64,000 nucleotides of DNA from Micromonospora tarensis (lineage in GTDB: Bacteria; Actinomycetota; Actinomycetes; Mycobacteriales; Micromonosporaceae): positions 1 to 64,000 of the forward strand of contig NZ_JAEVHL010000002.1 in NCBI RefSeq assembly GCF_016803395.1, given 5' to 3'. Below, piece by piece: positions 1 to 9,312 of this stretch. A model generated the notes under the pieces. It was not told where the DNA came from and ran no database searches. It saw nothing but the letters and a program-made list of their open reading frames with translations. Position 1 is the stretch's first letter. Each line of letters starts with the position of its first letter. The position numbers and the translations under genes are program-made.

Positions 1-249
1 GGGGTTTGTCCACAGGGGGTTTTTTGGGGCCTCTGGGGGCGTCAGGGTGGTCGGGTGGACGCCTTGGACGTGGTGCGGCGGATCGCGGCCGCCAGGGACA
101 ATAGCTTCATGATCAACCAGGCGGGGCGACTGAGTTATCCACAGGGGGCGGGGGTTTGTCCACAGGGGGTTTTTTGGGGCCTCTGGGGGCGTCAGGGTGG
201 TCGGGTGGACGCCTTGGACGTGGTGCGGCGGATCGCGGCCGCCAGGGAC
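1..249. repeat. Direct repeat, two 99-bp copies 150 bp apart
   Basis: Positions 1-99 and 151-249 are identical and hold the upstream sequence and first 15 codons of the AbiEi-like gene. The first copy is cut off at about base 99 and runs into a half-hairpin (97-117) belonging to the 61-bp palindrome family found at 1168 and 19197. The reading frame stays open from 55 through both copies, but only the second leads into a normal family N-terminus, so the first is read as a duplicated relic. The repeat may extend left of the window. Confidence 0.9.
6..164 (+). promoter_or_regulatory. Three DnaA-box-like 9-mers
   Basis: TTGTCCACA occurs at 6-14 and 156-164 (one in each copy of the direct repeat), and TTATCCACA, the classic DnaA-box consensus, at 135-143. 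TTGTCCACA is the usual actinobacterial variant. No dnaA or dnaN gene is nearby, so this is not read as oriC. It could be a minor DnaA-binding cluster or chance in GC-rich sequence; the duplication explains one of the three copies. Confidence 0.35.
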
Positions 250-1172
250 GGGATCGTGACGCTCGCGCAGGCGCGATCCGCCGGCCTGACCGCGCACGAG
301 GTGCAGCGGTTGTGCCGCGCTGGCCGCTGGCGGGCGGTGGCGCGGAGTGGTTATCTCGTGGACGCCGATCTGTACGACGGCACACCCCGCCGCGCCAAGA
401 TCAGGGCGGTGGTCGCCTCGTTCGGCCCAGCGGCGACAGCCGTGCTGTCCACTGCCGCCGAGTTGCACGGCCTGGCCGGCTTGCGAGCGACGGAGCAGAT
501 TCACCTATCGGTTCCCGGCCCGCTCGCCAGGCCGGCTCGCCCTGCCCAGCCGGAGGTGCTGGTCCACCAGTTCGTCATCCCGCCGGAGCACGCCGTGCGG
601 CTAGACGGAATCACCGTCACCGCGCCGCTACGGACCCTCGCCGACCTGTGTCTGCGAACTGACCGGTATTCGGCGGTGAGCGTGCTGGATTCCGCGCTGA
701 ACCGTCGAATCGTCAACGCCGATGACCTGCTCTCCATCCCGCGCCTCGTACGGGGGCGTCGCGGTGCGCTCGCGGCTCGTGGTTACCTCGCCGAGGCTGA
801 TGGGCGTGCGCAGTCGCCGCTCGAGACGCGGACCCGTCTCCGCTGTGTCGACGGCGGGGTGCCGCCCGATGTGTTGCAACTTGAGGTCCGCGACGATGAC
901 GGGTACCTGCTGGGCATTGGTGACCTTGGCTGGCGAGGGCCACGGATCATCGCCGAGGCCGACGGCCGCGGCCCGCACGGTGCTCCCGAAGCAGCCTTCG
1001 CGGACGACGCAGGCAGAACCGACTGGTCAACGCCGGCTGGACCGTTCTCCGTTTCACCTGGTCGGACACCCTCCGCCCCGACTACATCCCCTGGACCGTC
1101 CGTCAGGCGATCGCCGCCGCCCCCCACCGCCCCCAACCCCCCTCTAACGGCACCACTCACACCCCTTGTTGA
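205..1172 (+). pseudogene. AbiEi-like / DUF559-type protein, frameshifted
   Basis: The N-terminus (starting VDALDVVRRIAAARDG) looks like the winged-helix of AbiEi-type antitoxin-domain proteins common in actinobacteria. The C-terminus looks like the small Vsr/DUF559-type nuclease fold (IIAEADGR, then RRRQNRLVNAGWTVLRFTW). The two parts are in different frames: restoring one base near 1005 joins ADRRRQNRL and the gene then ends with TGA at 1170-1172. GTG at 205 is preferred over the in-frame GTG at 55 because the first copy is a duplicated relic. No partner toxin gene is visible. It may be a true pseudogene or a sequencing slip. Function in this subfamily is not established; the AbiEi name is by resemblance. 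Confidence 0.65.
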
Positions 1173-1228
1173 TCATGAAGTTATTACCAAGAAACGCCGG
1201 CGCGACTGGCAATAACCTCATGATCAAC
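1168..1228. repeat. 61-bp palindrome, family A (GTTGATCATGAAGTT)
   Basis: The left arm at 1168-1188 and right arm at 1208-1228 are inverted repeats with 2 mismatches in 21, around a 19-base centre. A 61-bp copy lies at 19197-19257 and a lone right arm at 97-117. The hairpin sits between the AbiEi-like gene and purD and could end transcription from the left. A dispersed REP-like element is the alternative. Confidence 0.75.
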
Positions 1229-1248
1229 GAGGGGTGCGCGGGGGGCAG

Positions 1249-1254
1249 TAGGAT
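1249..1254 (+). promoter_or_regulatory. -10 box of purD (leaderless type)
   Basis: TAGGAT ends 6 nt before the GTG start of purD and there is no Shine-Dalgarno sequence. This is the arrangement of leaderless actinobacterial mRNAs, so transcription probably starts at or next to the start codon. Confidence 0.5.
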
Positions 1255-1260
1255 CTCGGC

Positions 1261-2526
1261 GTGCGGGTTCTTTTGGTTGGTGGGGGCGGGCGGGAGCATG
1301 CGCTCGCCCTTGGTCTGGTGGCGGATCCGGCTGTTGACGCGCTGATCGCCGCGCCCGGTAACCCGGGCATCGCCGGGGTTGCCGAGGTGCGGGCGGTCAA
1401 TGCCTCCGATCCGGCCTCGGTGGCGGCGTTGGCCGTGGAGACCGCGGCTGACCTGGTGGTGATCGGGCCCGAGGCGCCGCTGGTCGCCGGGGTCGCCGAC
1501 GCGATCCGAGCCAAGGGCATCGCCGTGTTCGGTCCGTCCGGTGCGGCTGCCCAGTTGGAGGGCTCCAAGGCCTTCGCCAAGGACGTGATGACGGCCGCCG
1601 GTGTGCCGACCGCCCGGGCGTACGTCTGCACGGACGACGAGAGCACCGCGCGGGCGCTGGACGAGTTCGGTGCCCCGTACGTGGTGAAGGACGACGGGCT
1701 CGCCGCCGGCAAGGGCGTGGTGGTGACCGACGACCGGTCGGCCGCGCTGGCGCACGCACGGGAGTGCGGGCGGGTCGTGGTCGAGGAGTTCCTCGCCGGC
1801 CCGGAGGTCAGCCTCTTCGTGGTCACCGACGGCGAGGCGGCGCTGCCGCTGCTGCCGGCCCAGGACTTCAAGCGACTCGGCGACGGCGACACCGGGCCGA
1901 ACACCGGCGGCATGGGCGCGTACGCACCGCTGCCGTGGGCCCCGCCCGGCCTGGTCGACGACGTGCTGCGTGACGTGGTTCACCCGACGCTCGCGGAGAT
2001 GCGTCGTCGGGGCACCCCGTTCGCCGGGCTGCTCTATGTCGGGCTCGCGATCACGGCTGCCGGCCCTCGGGTGATCGAGTTCAACGCCCGCTTCGGTGAC
2101 CCGGAGACCCAGGTGGTGCTCGCGTTGCTGGAGACTCCACTGGGCGGGCTGCTGCACGCGGCGGCCACCGGCACGCTGGCCGAGCATCCGCCGCTGCGGT
2201 GGCGGGACGGCAGCGCGGTCACCGTGGTGCTCGCCTCGCGGGGCTATCCGGCCGCGCCGCGCACCGGCGACGTGATCACCGGCGCGGACGGCCCGGGCAT
2301 CATCCACGCCGGCACCGCCCGCCGGGCCGACGACGGCGCGTTGCTCTCCGCCGGCGGCCGGGTCCTCTGCGGTACGGCCACCGGCGCCGATCTGGCCGCC
2401 GCCCGGGATGCCGCGTACGCGCTGGTGGACGGGGTGCGGTTGGCCGGCTCGCAGCACCGTACCGATATCGCCGCAACCGCGATCGACGGCCGGATCACCA
2501 TTCCCGGCGGGTCAACTCAGCCGTAG
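1261..2526 (+). CDS. purD: Phosphoribosylamine-glycine ligase (GAR synthetase)
   Basis: This is the second step of de novo purine synthesis: ATP-dependent joining of glycine to 5-phosphoribosylamine to give GAR, in the cytoplasm. The 421 residues match the usual family length. The N-terminal nucleotide-binding loop ([13 protein letters not shown]) is at residues 3-15, and the ATP-grasp domain carries [10 protein letters not shown] and [12 protein letters not shown]. The GTG start at 1261 gives the canonical N-terminus. The last 10 bases overlap the end of the convergent acyl-CoA synthetase gene. Other purine genes (purB, purSQL, purF, purM) follow within 30 kb but not in one operon. Confidence 0.97.
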   Translation: MRVLLVGGGGREHALALGLVADPAVDALIAAPGNPGIAGVAEVRAVNASDPASVAALAVETAADLVVIGPEAPLVAGVADAIRAKGIAVFGPSGAAAQLEGSKAFAKDVMTAAGVPTARAYVCTDDESTARALDEFGAPYVVKDDGLAAGKGVVVTDDRSAALAHARECGRVVVEEFLAGPEVSLFVVTDGEAALPLLPAQDFKRLGDGDTGPNTGGMGAYAPLPWAPPGLVDDVLRDVVHPTLAEMRRRGTPFAGLLYVGLAITAAGPRVIEFNARFGDPETQVVLALLETPLGGLLHAAATGTLAEHPPLRWRDGSAVTVVLASRGYPAAPRTGDVITGADGPGIIHAGTARRADDGALLSAGGRVLCGTATGADLAAARDAAYALVDGVRLAGSQHRTDIAATAIDGRITIPGGSTQP

Positions 2527-4079
2527 TAGCGGCGCAGCTCGCGGGCGAGCACCTTGCCGGTGGCGTTGCGGGGCAGGTACTTCACGAAGACCACGTCTCG
2601 GGGGACGCTGAATCGGGCCAGGTAGTGCCGGACGTACTCGCGTACCGCCTCGGGGTCGAGCGTCTCGCCGGGGTGTAGGGCGAGGAACGCCGACAGGCGC
2701 TGGCCGTACTCGTCGTCGGGTACGCCGATCACGGCTGCCTCGCGGACCTGCGGCAGTTGCGCGAGCAGGTCCTCCACCTCGGACGGGAAGACGTTCTCCC
2801 CACCGGAGACGATCATGTCGTCGGCCCGGCCGTCGACGAAGAGCAGCCCGTCGGCGTTGAGCCGGCCGAGGTCACCGGTGTCCAGCAGTCCGTCGTGGGT
2901 TTCCCGGCTGGCACCGGAGGTGTAGCCCTCGAAGAGCATCTCGTTGCCGACGAAGATCCGCCCGACCCGCCCGTCCGGCACCGGCTGGCCGTCGTCGTCG
3001 AGCATCGCCAATCGGGTGCCGTGCGGTGGTCGGCCGGCAGTGGTCGGTGCCTGGCGCAGATCCTGCGGGCCGGCGATGGAGGCCCAGGAGACCTCGGTGG
3101 AGCCGTAGAGGTTGTACAACACATCCCCGTAGGCGTCCATGAACTTCGGTGCCAGCCCGCCGGGCAGGGCGGACCCGCTGACCGCGACGACAGTGAGCGG
3201 GGGGCGTGGCTCCGGCGGGGTCACCTCCAGCAGCCGTTGCAGCATCACCGGTACGGCGAACAGCGCGTCGCATCGGTGCGTCGTCAGGGCGGCGAGCGTG
3301 GCGGCCGGGTCGAAGCGGCGGTGCAGCACGATGGTGGCCCGCAGTGCCAGGCAGACCTGTAGGGCGGCGAGTCCCCAGGTGTGGAAGATCGGGGCGGCGA
3401 TCAGCACCCGGTCCCGGACGTGCAGGGGGATGCGGTCGATGATGGAGACCAGCGGGCCGAAGCCGCCGGGCGTCGGCCGGCGGGCGCCCTTGGGTGTGCC
3501 GGTGGTGCCGGAGGTCAGCACGATGATCCGGCCGTCGCGCTCCGGCGGGTGCAGGTCACCCGGCAGTGCCCCGGCCACCAACTCTTCGCGGGCGCGTTCG
3601 TCGAGTCGGGGCAGCTCGGCGGGGAGGCCGAGGACCCGCTCGGCGAACTCGTCGTCGTGTACCAGCACCCGCAGTCGCTGTTCCTCGGCGACGGTGGCCA
3701 GCTGGGCGGCGGAGAGCCCGGTGTTGACCAGTACCGCGTCGACGCCGAGCAGGGTGGCGGCGACGATCGTCTCGATCAGCCCGTGGTGGTTGCGGCAGAG
3801 CACGCCGATCCGGTCGCCGGCCTGCACGCCGAGCCCGGCCCGCATCGACCGGGCCATCCGTTCGGCCCGGTCGAGCAGGTCCTGGTAGGTCAGCTCGACG
3901 CCGTCCTCGTCGATGACGGCCGGCCGGCCGGGATCCCGGGCGGCTGCCTGGCGTAGCTCGCCGGCGAGGCTCCACCCCCAGGTCCGCAACGCGTTGAGCT
4001 GCGAGGCGACCCGGATCGGGCTGCCGGGGGTGAGCAGCCCGCGACGGGTCAGCGTGGCGACCATGAACGGCAGGTCCAT
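2517..4079 (-). CDS. Acyl-CoA synthetase (AMP-forming, FadD-like)
   Basis: An ANL-superfamily enzyme of 520 residues that adenylates a carboxylic acid and transfers it to CoA. The P-loop-like adenylation motif ([14 protein letters not shown]) is in the first half. YGSTEVSW, the TGD motif with a following R-rich hinge ([16 protein letters not shown]), and a C-terminal catalytic lysine in [11 protein letters not shown] follow. ATG at 4079 is chosen because GAGGAGGT lies just upstream; the open frame extends further but without family sequence. The substrate is probably a fatty or other organic acid. It lies downstream, in the same direction, of the acyl-CoA dehydrogenase and SCP2 genes, but a strong hairpin lies between. 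Confidence 0.9.
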   Translation of the reverse strand: MDLPFMVATLTRRGLLTPGSPIRVASQLNALRTWGWSLAGELRQAAARDPGRPAVIDEDGVELTYQDLLDRAERMARSMRAGLGVQAGDRIGVLCRNHHGLIETIVAATLLGVDAVLVNTGLSAAQLATVAEEQRLRVLVHDDEFAERVLGLPAELPRLDERAREELVAGALPGDLHPPERDGRIIVLTSGTTGTPKGARRPTPGGFGPLVSIIDRIPLHVRDRVLIAAPIFHTWGLAALQVCLALRATIVLHRRFDPAATLAALTTHRCDALFAVPVMLQRLLEVTPPEPRPPLTVVAVSGSALPGGLAPKFMDAYGDVLYNLYGSTEVSWASIAGPQDLRQAPTTAGRPPHGTRLAMLDDDGQPVPDGRVGRIFVGNEMLFEGYTSGASRETHDGLLDTGDLGRLNADGLLFVDGRADDMIVSGGENVFPSEVEDLLAQLPQVREAAVIGVPDDEYGQRLSAFLALHPGETLDPEAVREYVRHYLARFSVPRDVVFVKYLPRNATGKVLARELRRYYG

Positions 4080-4267
4080 GCCGCAGACCTCCTCGGGGTG
4101 GTGCGCGGACGGGGCGACGCGGCTCCCCGCCCACCAGGGCTTCTTTCCTTGATCATGCACCGGGCGCGGTCGGCGGCCCAGTCGGCGTCGGCATGGGGTG
4201 ACGAAGACGGCACACGTGGTGGGATTCTCCGGACCGAATGGCCCGCCCCCGGCGGAGGCGGACCGGA

Positions 4268-4298
4268 TGGCCCGGCTTCGCCGAGGCGGGCCGGGCCA
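4268..4298 (-). terminator. Hairpin terminator after acyl-CoA dehydrogenase gene
   Basis: TGGCCCGGC (4268-4276) pairs with GCCGGGCCA (4290-4298), with an inner CGCC/GGCG stem. It lies 5 bp beyond the stop codon of the leftward acyl-CoA dehydrogenase gene. There is no clear T-tract, which is common for actinobacterial terminators. Confidence 0.6.
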
Positions 4299-4303
4299 CC
4301 GGG

Positions 4304-5518
4304 TCAGCGGATCTGCATCCCGGAGACCGCCCGGGAGATGACCAGCCGCTGGATCTCCGAGGTGCCCTCGAAGATGGTGTAGATCTTGGCGTCCCGGTAC
4401 CAGCGCTCGACCGGGTGGTCGCGCAGGAAACCTGCCCCACCGAGCAGTTGCACCGCCTTCTCGGTGACCGACACCGCCACCTCGCCGGCCTTGAGCTTGG
4501 ACATCGACCCCTCGCCCGCGGTGAACGGGCGGTTGTTGCGGCCCATCCACGAGGCACGCCACACCAGCAGCCGCGCCGCGTCGATCTCCATCCGCATGTC
4601 GGCCAGCGCGAACGCGACCGCCTGGTTCTCGATGATCGGGCGTCCGAACTGGACCCGTTCCTTCGCGTAGTCCAGGGCGTACTCGTAGGCGGCCCGGGCC
4701 ACGCCGAGCGCCTGCGCGCCGACGGTGGGCCGGGACAGCTCGAAGGTGCGCATCGCGGCCTGCCCGGTGGACCGCTGACCGGAACGGGCCCGGGCCAACC
4801 GCTCGTCAAGCGAGTCCTTGCCGCCGAGCAGGCAACGGCCCGGTACGCGTACCCCGTCGAGGAAGACGTCGGCGGTGTGTGACGCGCGAAGACCGAGTTT
4901 GCGCAGCTTGCGGGTGGCGGCCAGGCCGGGGGTGCCGGGCGGTACGACGAACGCCGCCTGACCTCGGGAGCCGAGCGTGGGGTCGACGGAGGCGGTGACC
5001 ACGTGCACTCCGGCGATGCCGCCGTTGGTGGCGTACGCCTTCTGCCCAGTCAGCACCCACTCGTCGGTGGCCTCGTCGTAGACGGCCCGGGTGCGCATCG
5101 CGCCGACGTCGGAGCCGGCCTCGGGTTCGCTGGTGCAGAACGCGGCGACGGCCGGCGAGTCGACGTCGCCGAAGCACTGCGGCACCCACTCGATCATCTG
5201 GTCGGGGGTGCCGGCGCCGTAGATGGCGGCGACGGCGAGCGAGGTGCCGAAGATGCTCAGGCCGATGCCGGCGTCACCCCAGAAGAGTTCCTCGCTGGCG
5301 ATCGGCAGGGAGAGCCCGGTCGGGTCGGCCCAGCAGGTGGCGAGGAACTCGAAGCCGTAGAGGCCGACCTTGGCGGCTTCCTGGATCACCGGCCACGGGG
5401 TGTCCTCGCGCTCGTCCCACTCGGCGGCGGCCGGGCGCACGACCTCGGCGGCGAAGCCGTGCACCCAGTCGCGTAGATCCCGCTGTTCCTCGTTCAGGTC
5501 GAGCGAGAACTCAGCCAT
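4304..5518 (-). CDS. Acyl-CoA dehydrogenase (FadE-like)
   Basis: A flavoprotein for the first oxidation of acyl-CoA beta-oxidation, 404 residues, standard for the family. The middle domain carries the FAD-binding signature around FCTSEPEAGSD, and the catalytic glutamate is in IYTIFEGTSEIQR near the C-terminus. The ATG is one base past the stop of the upstream SCP2 gene (TGA, one base, ATG), so the two are translationally coupled. Electron acceptor (ETF) genes are not in the window. The substrate range is unknown; the nearby TetR gene and shared operator suggest fatty-acid control. Confidence 0.93.
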   Translation of the reverse strand: MAEFSLDLNEEQRDLRDWVHGFAAEVVRPAAAEWDEREDTPWPVIQEAAKVGLYGFEFLATCWADPTGLSLPIASEELFWGDAGIGLSIFGTSLAVAAIYGAGTPDQMIEWVPQCFGDVDSPAVAAFCTSEPEAGSDVGAMRTRAVYDEATDEWVLTGQKAYATNGGIAGVHVVTASVDPTLGSRGQAAFVVPPGTPGLAATRKLRKLGLRASHTADVFLDGVRVPGRCLLGGKDSLDERLARARSGQRSTGQAAMRTFELSRPTVGAQALGVARAAYEYALDYAKERVQFGRPIIENQAVAFALADMRMEIDAARLLVWRASWMGRNNRPFTAGEGSMSKLKAGEVAVSVTEKAVQLLGGAGFLRDHPVERWYRDAKIYTIFEGTSEIQRLVISRAVSGMQIR

Positions 5519-5519
5519 G

Positions 5520-5972
5520 TCAGGCCTTGGGGATGTCGAACAGGTTGGCGATGTTGGCGGCGAGGCCGAGGTCGCCCTTCGCCTTCAGCTTGCCGGTCAT
5601 GAACATCATCACCGGGTTGGCGCCACCGGAGACGATCTTCAGGAACTCGACCGGGCCCATGGTCAGGCTGAGCTTCGGGTCGTGCTGCGGGGTCTCGTTC
5701 ACGACACACGTGCCGTCGGCGATGACCACCTCGTAGGTGTCGTTGCCGCCGTCGGGGCGACCAGTGATGATCCAGTGGATGACCGCGTTGGTGGAACCGG
5801 CCCGGTCCGCGCGGAACAGCGACGGCATCCGGCCGAACACCTCACCGAGGATCTTGCCGCGCAGGTCACCGGACATCGCCTTGGCGATCTTGTCGTCCGG
5901 GGTGGACTTGACCAGCTGGGCGAACTCCTTGGGGCCGACGTTGGCGAAGGTGGCCGGGTCGAAGTCAGTCAT
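5520..5972 (-). CDS. SCP2 sterol-binding domain protein
   Basis: A 150-residue single-domain protein of the SCP2/sterol-transfer fold (for example NAVIHWIITGRPDGG and KLSLTMGPVEFLKIVSGGANP). Such proteins bind lipids or acyl-CoAs in a hydrophobic tunnel and in actinobacteria often accompany acyl-CoA dehydrogenases. It is the first gene of a coupled two-gene unit with the acyl-CoA dehydrogenase. Its promoter region (5973-6039) is shared with the divergent tetR and contains two operator-like palindromes, so it is probably repressed by that TetR protein. Confidence 0.88.
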   Translation of the reverse strand: MTDFDPATFANVGPKEFAQLVKSTPDDKIAKAMSGDLRGKILGEVFGRMPSLFRADRAGSTNAVIHWIITGRPDGGNDTYEVVIADGTCVVNETPQHDPKLSLTMGPVEFLKIVSGGANPVMMFMTGKLKAKGDLGLAANIANLFDIPKA

Positions 5973-5995
5973 CAGGTGCGCCTTCCGGAAGTTTG

Positions 5996-6027
5996 GCTAC
6001 TCGCGCGTAACCCTACGCACGAGTAGG
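5996..6027. promoter_or_regulatory. Tandem TetR-type operators in the SCP2/tetR promoter
   Basis: CCTACGCACGAGTAGG at 6012-6027 is a 16-bp palindrome with CCTAC/GTAGG arms. Directly to its left, 5996-6011 is a degenerate copy. It abuts the TATGCT -10 box (6028-6033) of tetR. The same arms and the half-site CGAGTAGG recur at 16332-16347 in the fabG4/fadA2 promoter, which supports a real regulator site. The regulator is inferred to be the adjacent TetR protein. Confidence 0.7.
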
Positions 6028-6039
6028 TATGCTCGCAAG

Positions 6040-6678
6040 GTGTCCACCGTCCCCGCCTTCAAGCGCCTGCCACGTGCCGTCCGCGAGCAGCAGATGCTCG
6101 ACGCGGCCGTGCGGGTCTTCTCCCGGCGCGGCTTCCACGCCGCCAGCATGGACGAGATCGCGGAGGACGCCGGCATCTCCAAACCCATGGTCTACGCGTA
6201 CCTCGGCACCAAGGAGGAGCTCTTCGTCGCCTGCCTGCACCGGGAGGGCACCCGGATGATGCAGGCCATCGCCGGGGCGGCGGCCCCCGACCTGCCGGCC
6301 GACGAGCGGCTCTGGCGCGGGCTACGGGCGTTCTTCGGCTTCGTCGGCGCCCACCGGGACGGCTGGGCGGTGCTCTACCGGCAGGCCCGGGGCGAGCAAC
6401 CGTTCGCCGGTGAGCTGGCCGCCATGCGGGCCCGGCTGGTCGAGGTGGTCGCCGGGATGCTCGACCACGCGCTGCGCGCCGAAGGCCGCGAGATCGCCGC
6501 CGTCGATCTGGAGGTCGTCGCGTACGCGCTGGTCGGCGCGAGCGAGTCGCTGGCCGACTGGCTCGCCGACCACCCGGAGGCCGACCCGGAGAAGACCGCC
6601 ACCCGGATGATGAACGTCGCCTGGCTCGGCGCGGCCCAGCTCCTGCACGGCGTGACCTGGCGACCGCCGACGCACTGA
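6040..6678 (+). CDS. TetR-family transcriptional repressor
   Basis: 212 residues. An N-terminal helix-turn-helix (AASMDEIAEDAGISKPMVYAYLGTKEEL broken across residues 30-60) is followed by an all-helical ligand domain. The GTG at 6040 has a TATGCT box ending 6 nt before it and no Shine-Dalgarno, so the mRNA is probably leaderless. It faces the SCP2/acyl-CoA dehydrogenase unit and the palindrome covers its own promoter, so autorepression and control of the lipid genes are likely. A matching site at 16.3 kb suggests it also controls htdX-fabG4 and fadA2. The ligand is unknown; an acyl-CoA is the natural guess. Confidence 0.9.
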   Translation: MSTVPAFKRLPRAVREQQMLDAAVRVFSRRGFHAASMDEIAEDAGISKPMVYAYLGTKEELFVACLHREGTRMMQAIAGAAAPDLPADERLWRGLRAFFGFVGAHRDGWAVLYRQARGEQPFAGELAAMRARLVEVVAGMLDHALRAEGREIAAVDLEVVAYALVGASESLADWLADHPEADPEKTATRMMNVAWLGAAQLLHGVTWRPPTH

Positions 6679-6688
6679 CCGACCCGGA

Positions 6689-7333
6689 TCACCGCACCGG
6701 GGTCCGCGCCACCGGCTGGCTCGCGGGAGTCGGCCGGGCGGATCGACGACGGTTGCGGAGCCAGCGGACCACCTCCACGACAAGCGTCACGGTCAGGGCG
6801 AGACCCAGACCGAGCAGGAGGCCGCGCAGCGGGTTCTGCTCGAAGGCCAGCCCGCCGACGTAGCCGACCACCGCCGAGTAGAGCCCCCAGGAGCCGGCGG
6901 CGAGCGCGTCGAAGGCCAGAAAACGCCGCCGGGGATACCGCACCGCGCCCATGGTGAGGGTGACAGCGGTCCGGCCCCCCGGCACGTAGCGGGCCACGGT
7001 GAGGATCAGGCCGCCCCGGGTCGCGATTCCCCGACGGGCCCAGTCGATGGCCCTGCGGCGTCGGCCGTCGGGCGGCAGCCGGTCGAGCAGGCGGGTGCCA
7101 CCCTTGCGGCCGATGGCGTACGAGACGTGGTCACCAACCAGCGCTCCGGCGGCGGCCACCACGATCACCAGCGGCAGGTACGGCGCGCCAGCGGCCGCGA
7201 ACACCCCAGCGGTGATCACCGCCGTCTCGCTCGGCACGACGGGAAAGAAGCCGTCGAGCACCGCGATCGCGAAGATCGCCAGGTACACCCAGGGCGAGGA
7301 CATCGTCTGGTGCAGCAGGTCGAGCAGATCCAT
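6689..7333 (-). CDS. DedA-family membrane protein
   Basis: A 214-residue inner-membrane protein of the DedA/SNARE-associated family, linked to flipping of undecaprenyl phosphate or phospholipids. Family features are FFPVVPSETAVITAG, GDHVSYAIGR and YVPGGRTAVTLTMGA, with about five hydrophobic segments. ATG at 7333 (MDLLDLLHQT) is chosen by comparison with the paralogue at 9.3-9.9 kb, which starts MDALLDLLRG; an in-frame ATG at 7369 is possible. The two DedA genes point the same way and flank a two-component system. Confidence 0.88.
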   Translation of the reverse strand: MDLLDLLHQTMSSPWVYLAIFAIAVLDGFFPVVPSETAVITAGVFAAAGAPYLPLVIVVAAAGALVGDHVSYAIGRKGGTRLLDRLPPDGRRRRAIDWARRGIATRGGLILTVARYVPGGRTAVTLTMGAVRYPRRRFLAFDALAAGSWGLYSAVVGYVGGLAFEQNPLRGLLLGLGLALTVTLVVEVVRWLRNRRRSARPTPASQPVARTPVR

Positions 7334-7503
7334 GATGCTGATGCTGCTGCGGGTGGCGGTCGCCGCCATCGGCCAGTGGTCAGGCAGGCGGCACTACTTT
7401 GGTAGCGGCCGGCCCGGACGACGGCTCGGGGTCTTCCCCCATCCCGCCCCGGTCCGGCGGCGCGGGGCGGGCCGATCCGTTCGCGAAGCCCTACGCTCGC
7501 TGG

Positions 7504-8655
7504 GTGGCCTCCAGCCCCGCCGCCGTCCGGCGGGCCGTCCAGCGGTACGCCCCACTGTTGCTCGCCGTCACGGTCGCGGCAGCGGTCTGGGCCAGCGCCG
7601 CCGGTGACATCGGCGTCCGCTCGCCGCTGCCCGGTGCCGTCGTGCTGGTGCTCGCGGTGTCCTCGGGTTGGGCCACCGCCACCGTCCGGACCCGCCGCTG
7701 GCCGTTGTTCCTGGCCGCGGCGGTCGGATGGCTGGTGCTCGCCGCGGCGGCGGCCGGGGTGGTCGCCTCGTACCAGGCGGGTCTGCGGCTGCGTGGCCGG
7801 CGACTCGCCGGCTACCTCGCCGGTGTGGCAGTGGTGCTGGCCGGTGGGGTGCTGGTCGGGCTGGCGGTGGGTGGCCCGCGTCGGATCACCACCGCCACCA
7901 CCGGCAACGTGCTGCTGCTCGCCGCCTGTCTGGTCGGGCTTCCGCTGGTCTTCGGCCTCTGGGTGCGAGCCCGCCGGGACACCCTCGCCGCGCTGCGGGA
8001 CCGGGCCGAGCGGTTGGAACGCGAGCGGGAGGCGCACGCCGACCGGGTTCGTGCCGAGGAGCGGACCAGGATCGCCCGGGAGATGCACGACGTGGTGGCG
8101 CACCGGGTCTCGCTCATGGTGGTGCACGCCGGAGCGCTGGAGGTGACCGCCGCCGATTCGGCCACCGTCGAGGCCGCCGCGCTGATCCGGGCGACCGGCC
8201 GGCAGGCGCTCACCGACCTGCGGGAGGTGCTGGGCGTGCTGCGGCAGGCCGGCCCGGCCGTGGTGCCGGAGCGGGGACTCGACGCGTTGGACGAGCTGAT
8301 CGAGGAGTCCCGTACCGCCGGTCTGCGGGTGTCCCGGCAGGACGAGGGCGTGCCGCCGGCACTACCGGCGACCCTGGGGCGCACCGCGTATCGGGTGGTC
8401 CGGGAGGCGTTGACGAACGTGCGCAAGCACGCCGCCGACGCCGAGACGGTCGTCTGCCTGCGCTACCTGCCCGACGGGCTGGAGGTGGTGGTCCGCAACG
8501 GCCCGTCCGACCGCCGGTCGGCGCTGCCCGGTGCCGGGCAGGGGCTGCTCGGGCTGCGTGAGCGGGTGGAGCTGCTCGGCGGCCGGCTGGAGGCCACCGC
8601 GGTGGACGGCGGATTCCTGGTCCGGGCCCTGCTTCCGCTGGCGGGTGCGGCGTGA
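7504..8655 (+). CDS. NarX/DesK-type sensor histidine kinase
   Basis: 383 residues with four or five hydrophobic segments in the first 160. A HisKA_3 dimerisation helix follows with the phospho-accepting histidine in REMHDVVAHRVSLMVVHAG, then an HATPase domain (REALTNVRKHA, GQGLLGLRERVELLGG). There is no extracellular domain of size, so it probably senses a membrane signal. The GTG at 7504 is preceded by TACGCT at 7492-7497, a leaderless-type promoter; the frame is open further upstream to 7399. The stop overlaps the start of the response regulator gene (GTGA). Position between two DedA genes suggests envelope stress, by inference only. Confidence 0.9.
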   Translation: MASSPAAVRRAVQRYAPLLLAVTVAAAVWASAAGDIGVRSPLPGAVVLVLAVSSGWATATVRTRRWPLFLAAAVGWLVLAAAAAGVVASYQAGLRLRGRRLAGYLAGVAVVLAGGVLVGLAVGGPRRITTATTGNVLLLAACLVGLPLVFGLWVRARRDTLAALRDRAERLEREREAHADRVRAEERTRIAREMHDVVAHRVSLMVVHAGALEVTAADSATVEAAALIRATGRQALTDLREVLGVLRQAGPAVVPERGLDALDELIEESRTAGLRVSRQDEGVPPALPATLGRTAYRVVREALTNVRKHAADAETVVCLRYLPDGLEVVVRNGPSDRRSALPGAGQGLLGLRERVELLGGRLEATAVDGGFLVRALLPLAGAA

Positions 8656-9293
8656 TCCGGGTGGTGGTGGTCGACGACGAGCAACTGGTCCGGGCCGGGC
8701 TGCGGTTGATCCTCGAGGCGGCGGCGGACATCACGGTCGTCGGTGAGGCGGCCGACGGCGCCGGCGCGCTGGAGCAGGCCCACCGGTTACGCCCCGATGT
8801 GGTGCTGCTCGACGTGCGGATGCCGGGCGTCGACGGGCTGACCGTCGCGCCCGAGGTGGTCGCCGCCGGCCCGAAGGTGATCATGTTGACCACCTTCGAC
8901 CTCGACGAGTACGTGCACCGGGCGCTGCGGGCCGGCGCGGTCGGCTTCCTGCTCAAGGACACCCCACCCCGCGAGTTGGCCGCGGCCGTCCGTACGGTGG
9001 CCGCCGGGCACGCGATGCTGGCCCCGACGGTGACCCGGCGACTGATCAGCTCGTTCGCCGAGCGTGGTCCGGGCCGCCGGGACACGGCGCGCGAGCGGCT
9101 CGCCGCGCTCACCGAGCGGGAGCTGGCGATCGTCCGGGAGGTGGCGCTCGGGCACGGCAACGCGGAGATCGCCCGGCGGCTGACGATGAGCGAGGCCACG
9201 GTGAAGGCGCATGTCAGCCGGGCGCTGGCGAAACTGCACGCGGGCAACCGGGTGCAGTTGGCGATCCTGGTGCACGACGCCGACCTGCTGTGA
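8652..9293 (+). CDS. NarL/FixJ-type response regulator
   Basis: 213 residues. The receiver domain has the acidic pair in VVVDDEQL, phospho-acceptor Asp in VLLDVRMPG and the conserved Lys in FLLKDTPP. The C-terminal LuxR-type helix-turn-helix (LTERELAIVREVALGHGN, MSEATVKAHVSR) binds DNA. It overlaps the kinase gene by 4 bases, so the two are co-translated and form a pair. Targets are not shown; the flanking DedA genes are candidates. Confidence 0.95.
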   Translation: MIRVVVVDDEQLVRAGLRLILEAAADITVVGEAADGAGALEQAHRLRPDVVLLDVRMPGVDGLTVAPEVVAAGPKVIMLTTFDLDEYVHRALRAGAVGFLLKDTPPRELAAAVRTVAAGHAMLAPTVTRRLISSFAERGPGRRDTARERLAALTERELAIVREVALGHGNAEIARRLTMSEATVKAHVSRALAKLHAGNRVQLAILVHDADLL

Positions 9294-9312
9294 CGTGACC
9301 GGCCGACACCGG

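Noticed and set aside
6..164. A chromosomal origin (oriC)
   Set aside because: Only three DnaA-box-like sites, one due to duplication, and no dnaA, dnaN or gyr genes.
205..1172. A full toxin-antitoxin pair
   Set aside because: Only the AbiEi-like part is present and no AbiEii-type toxin is adjacent.
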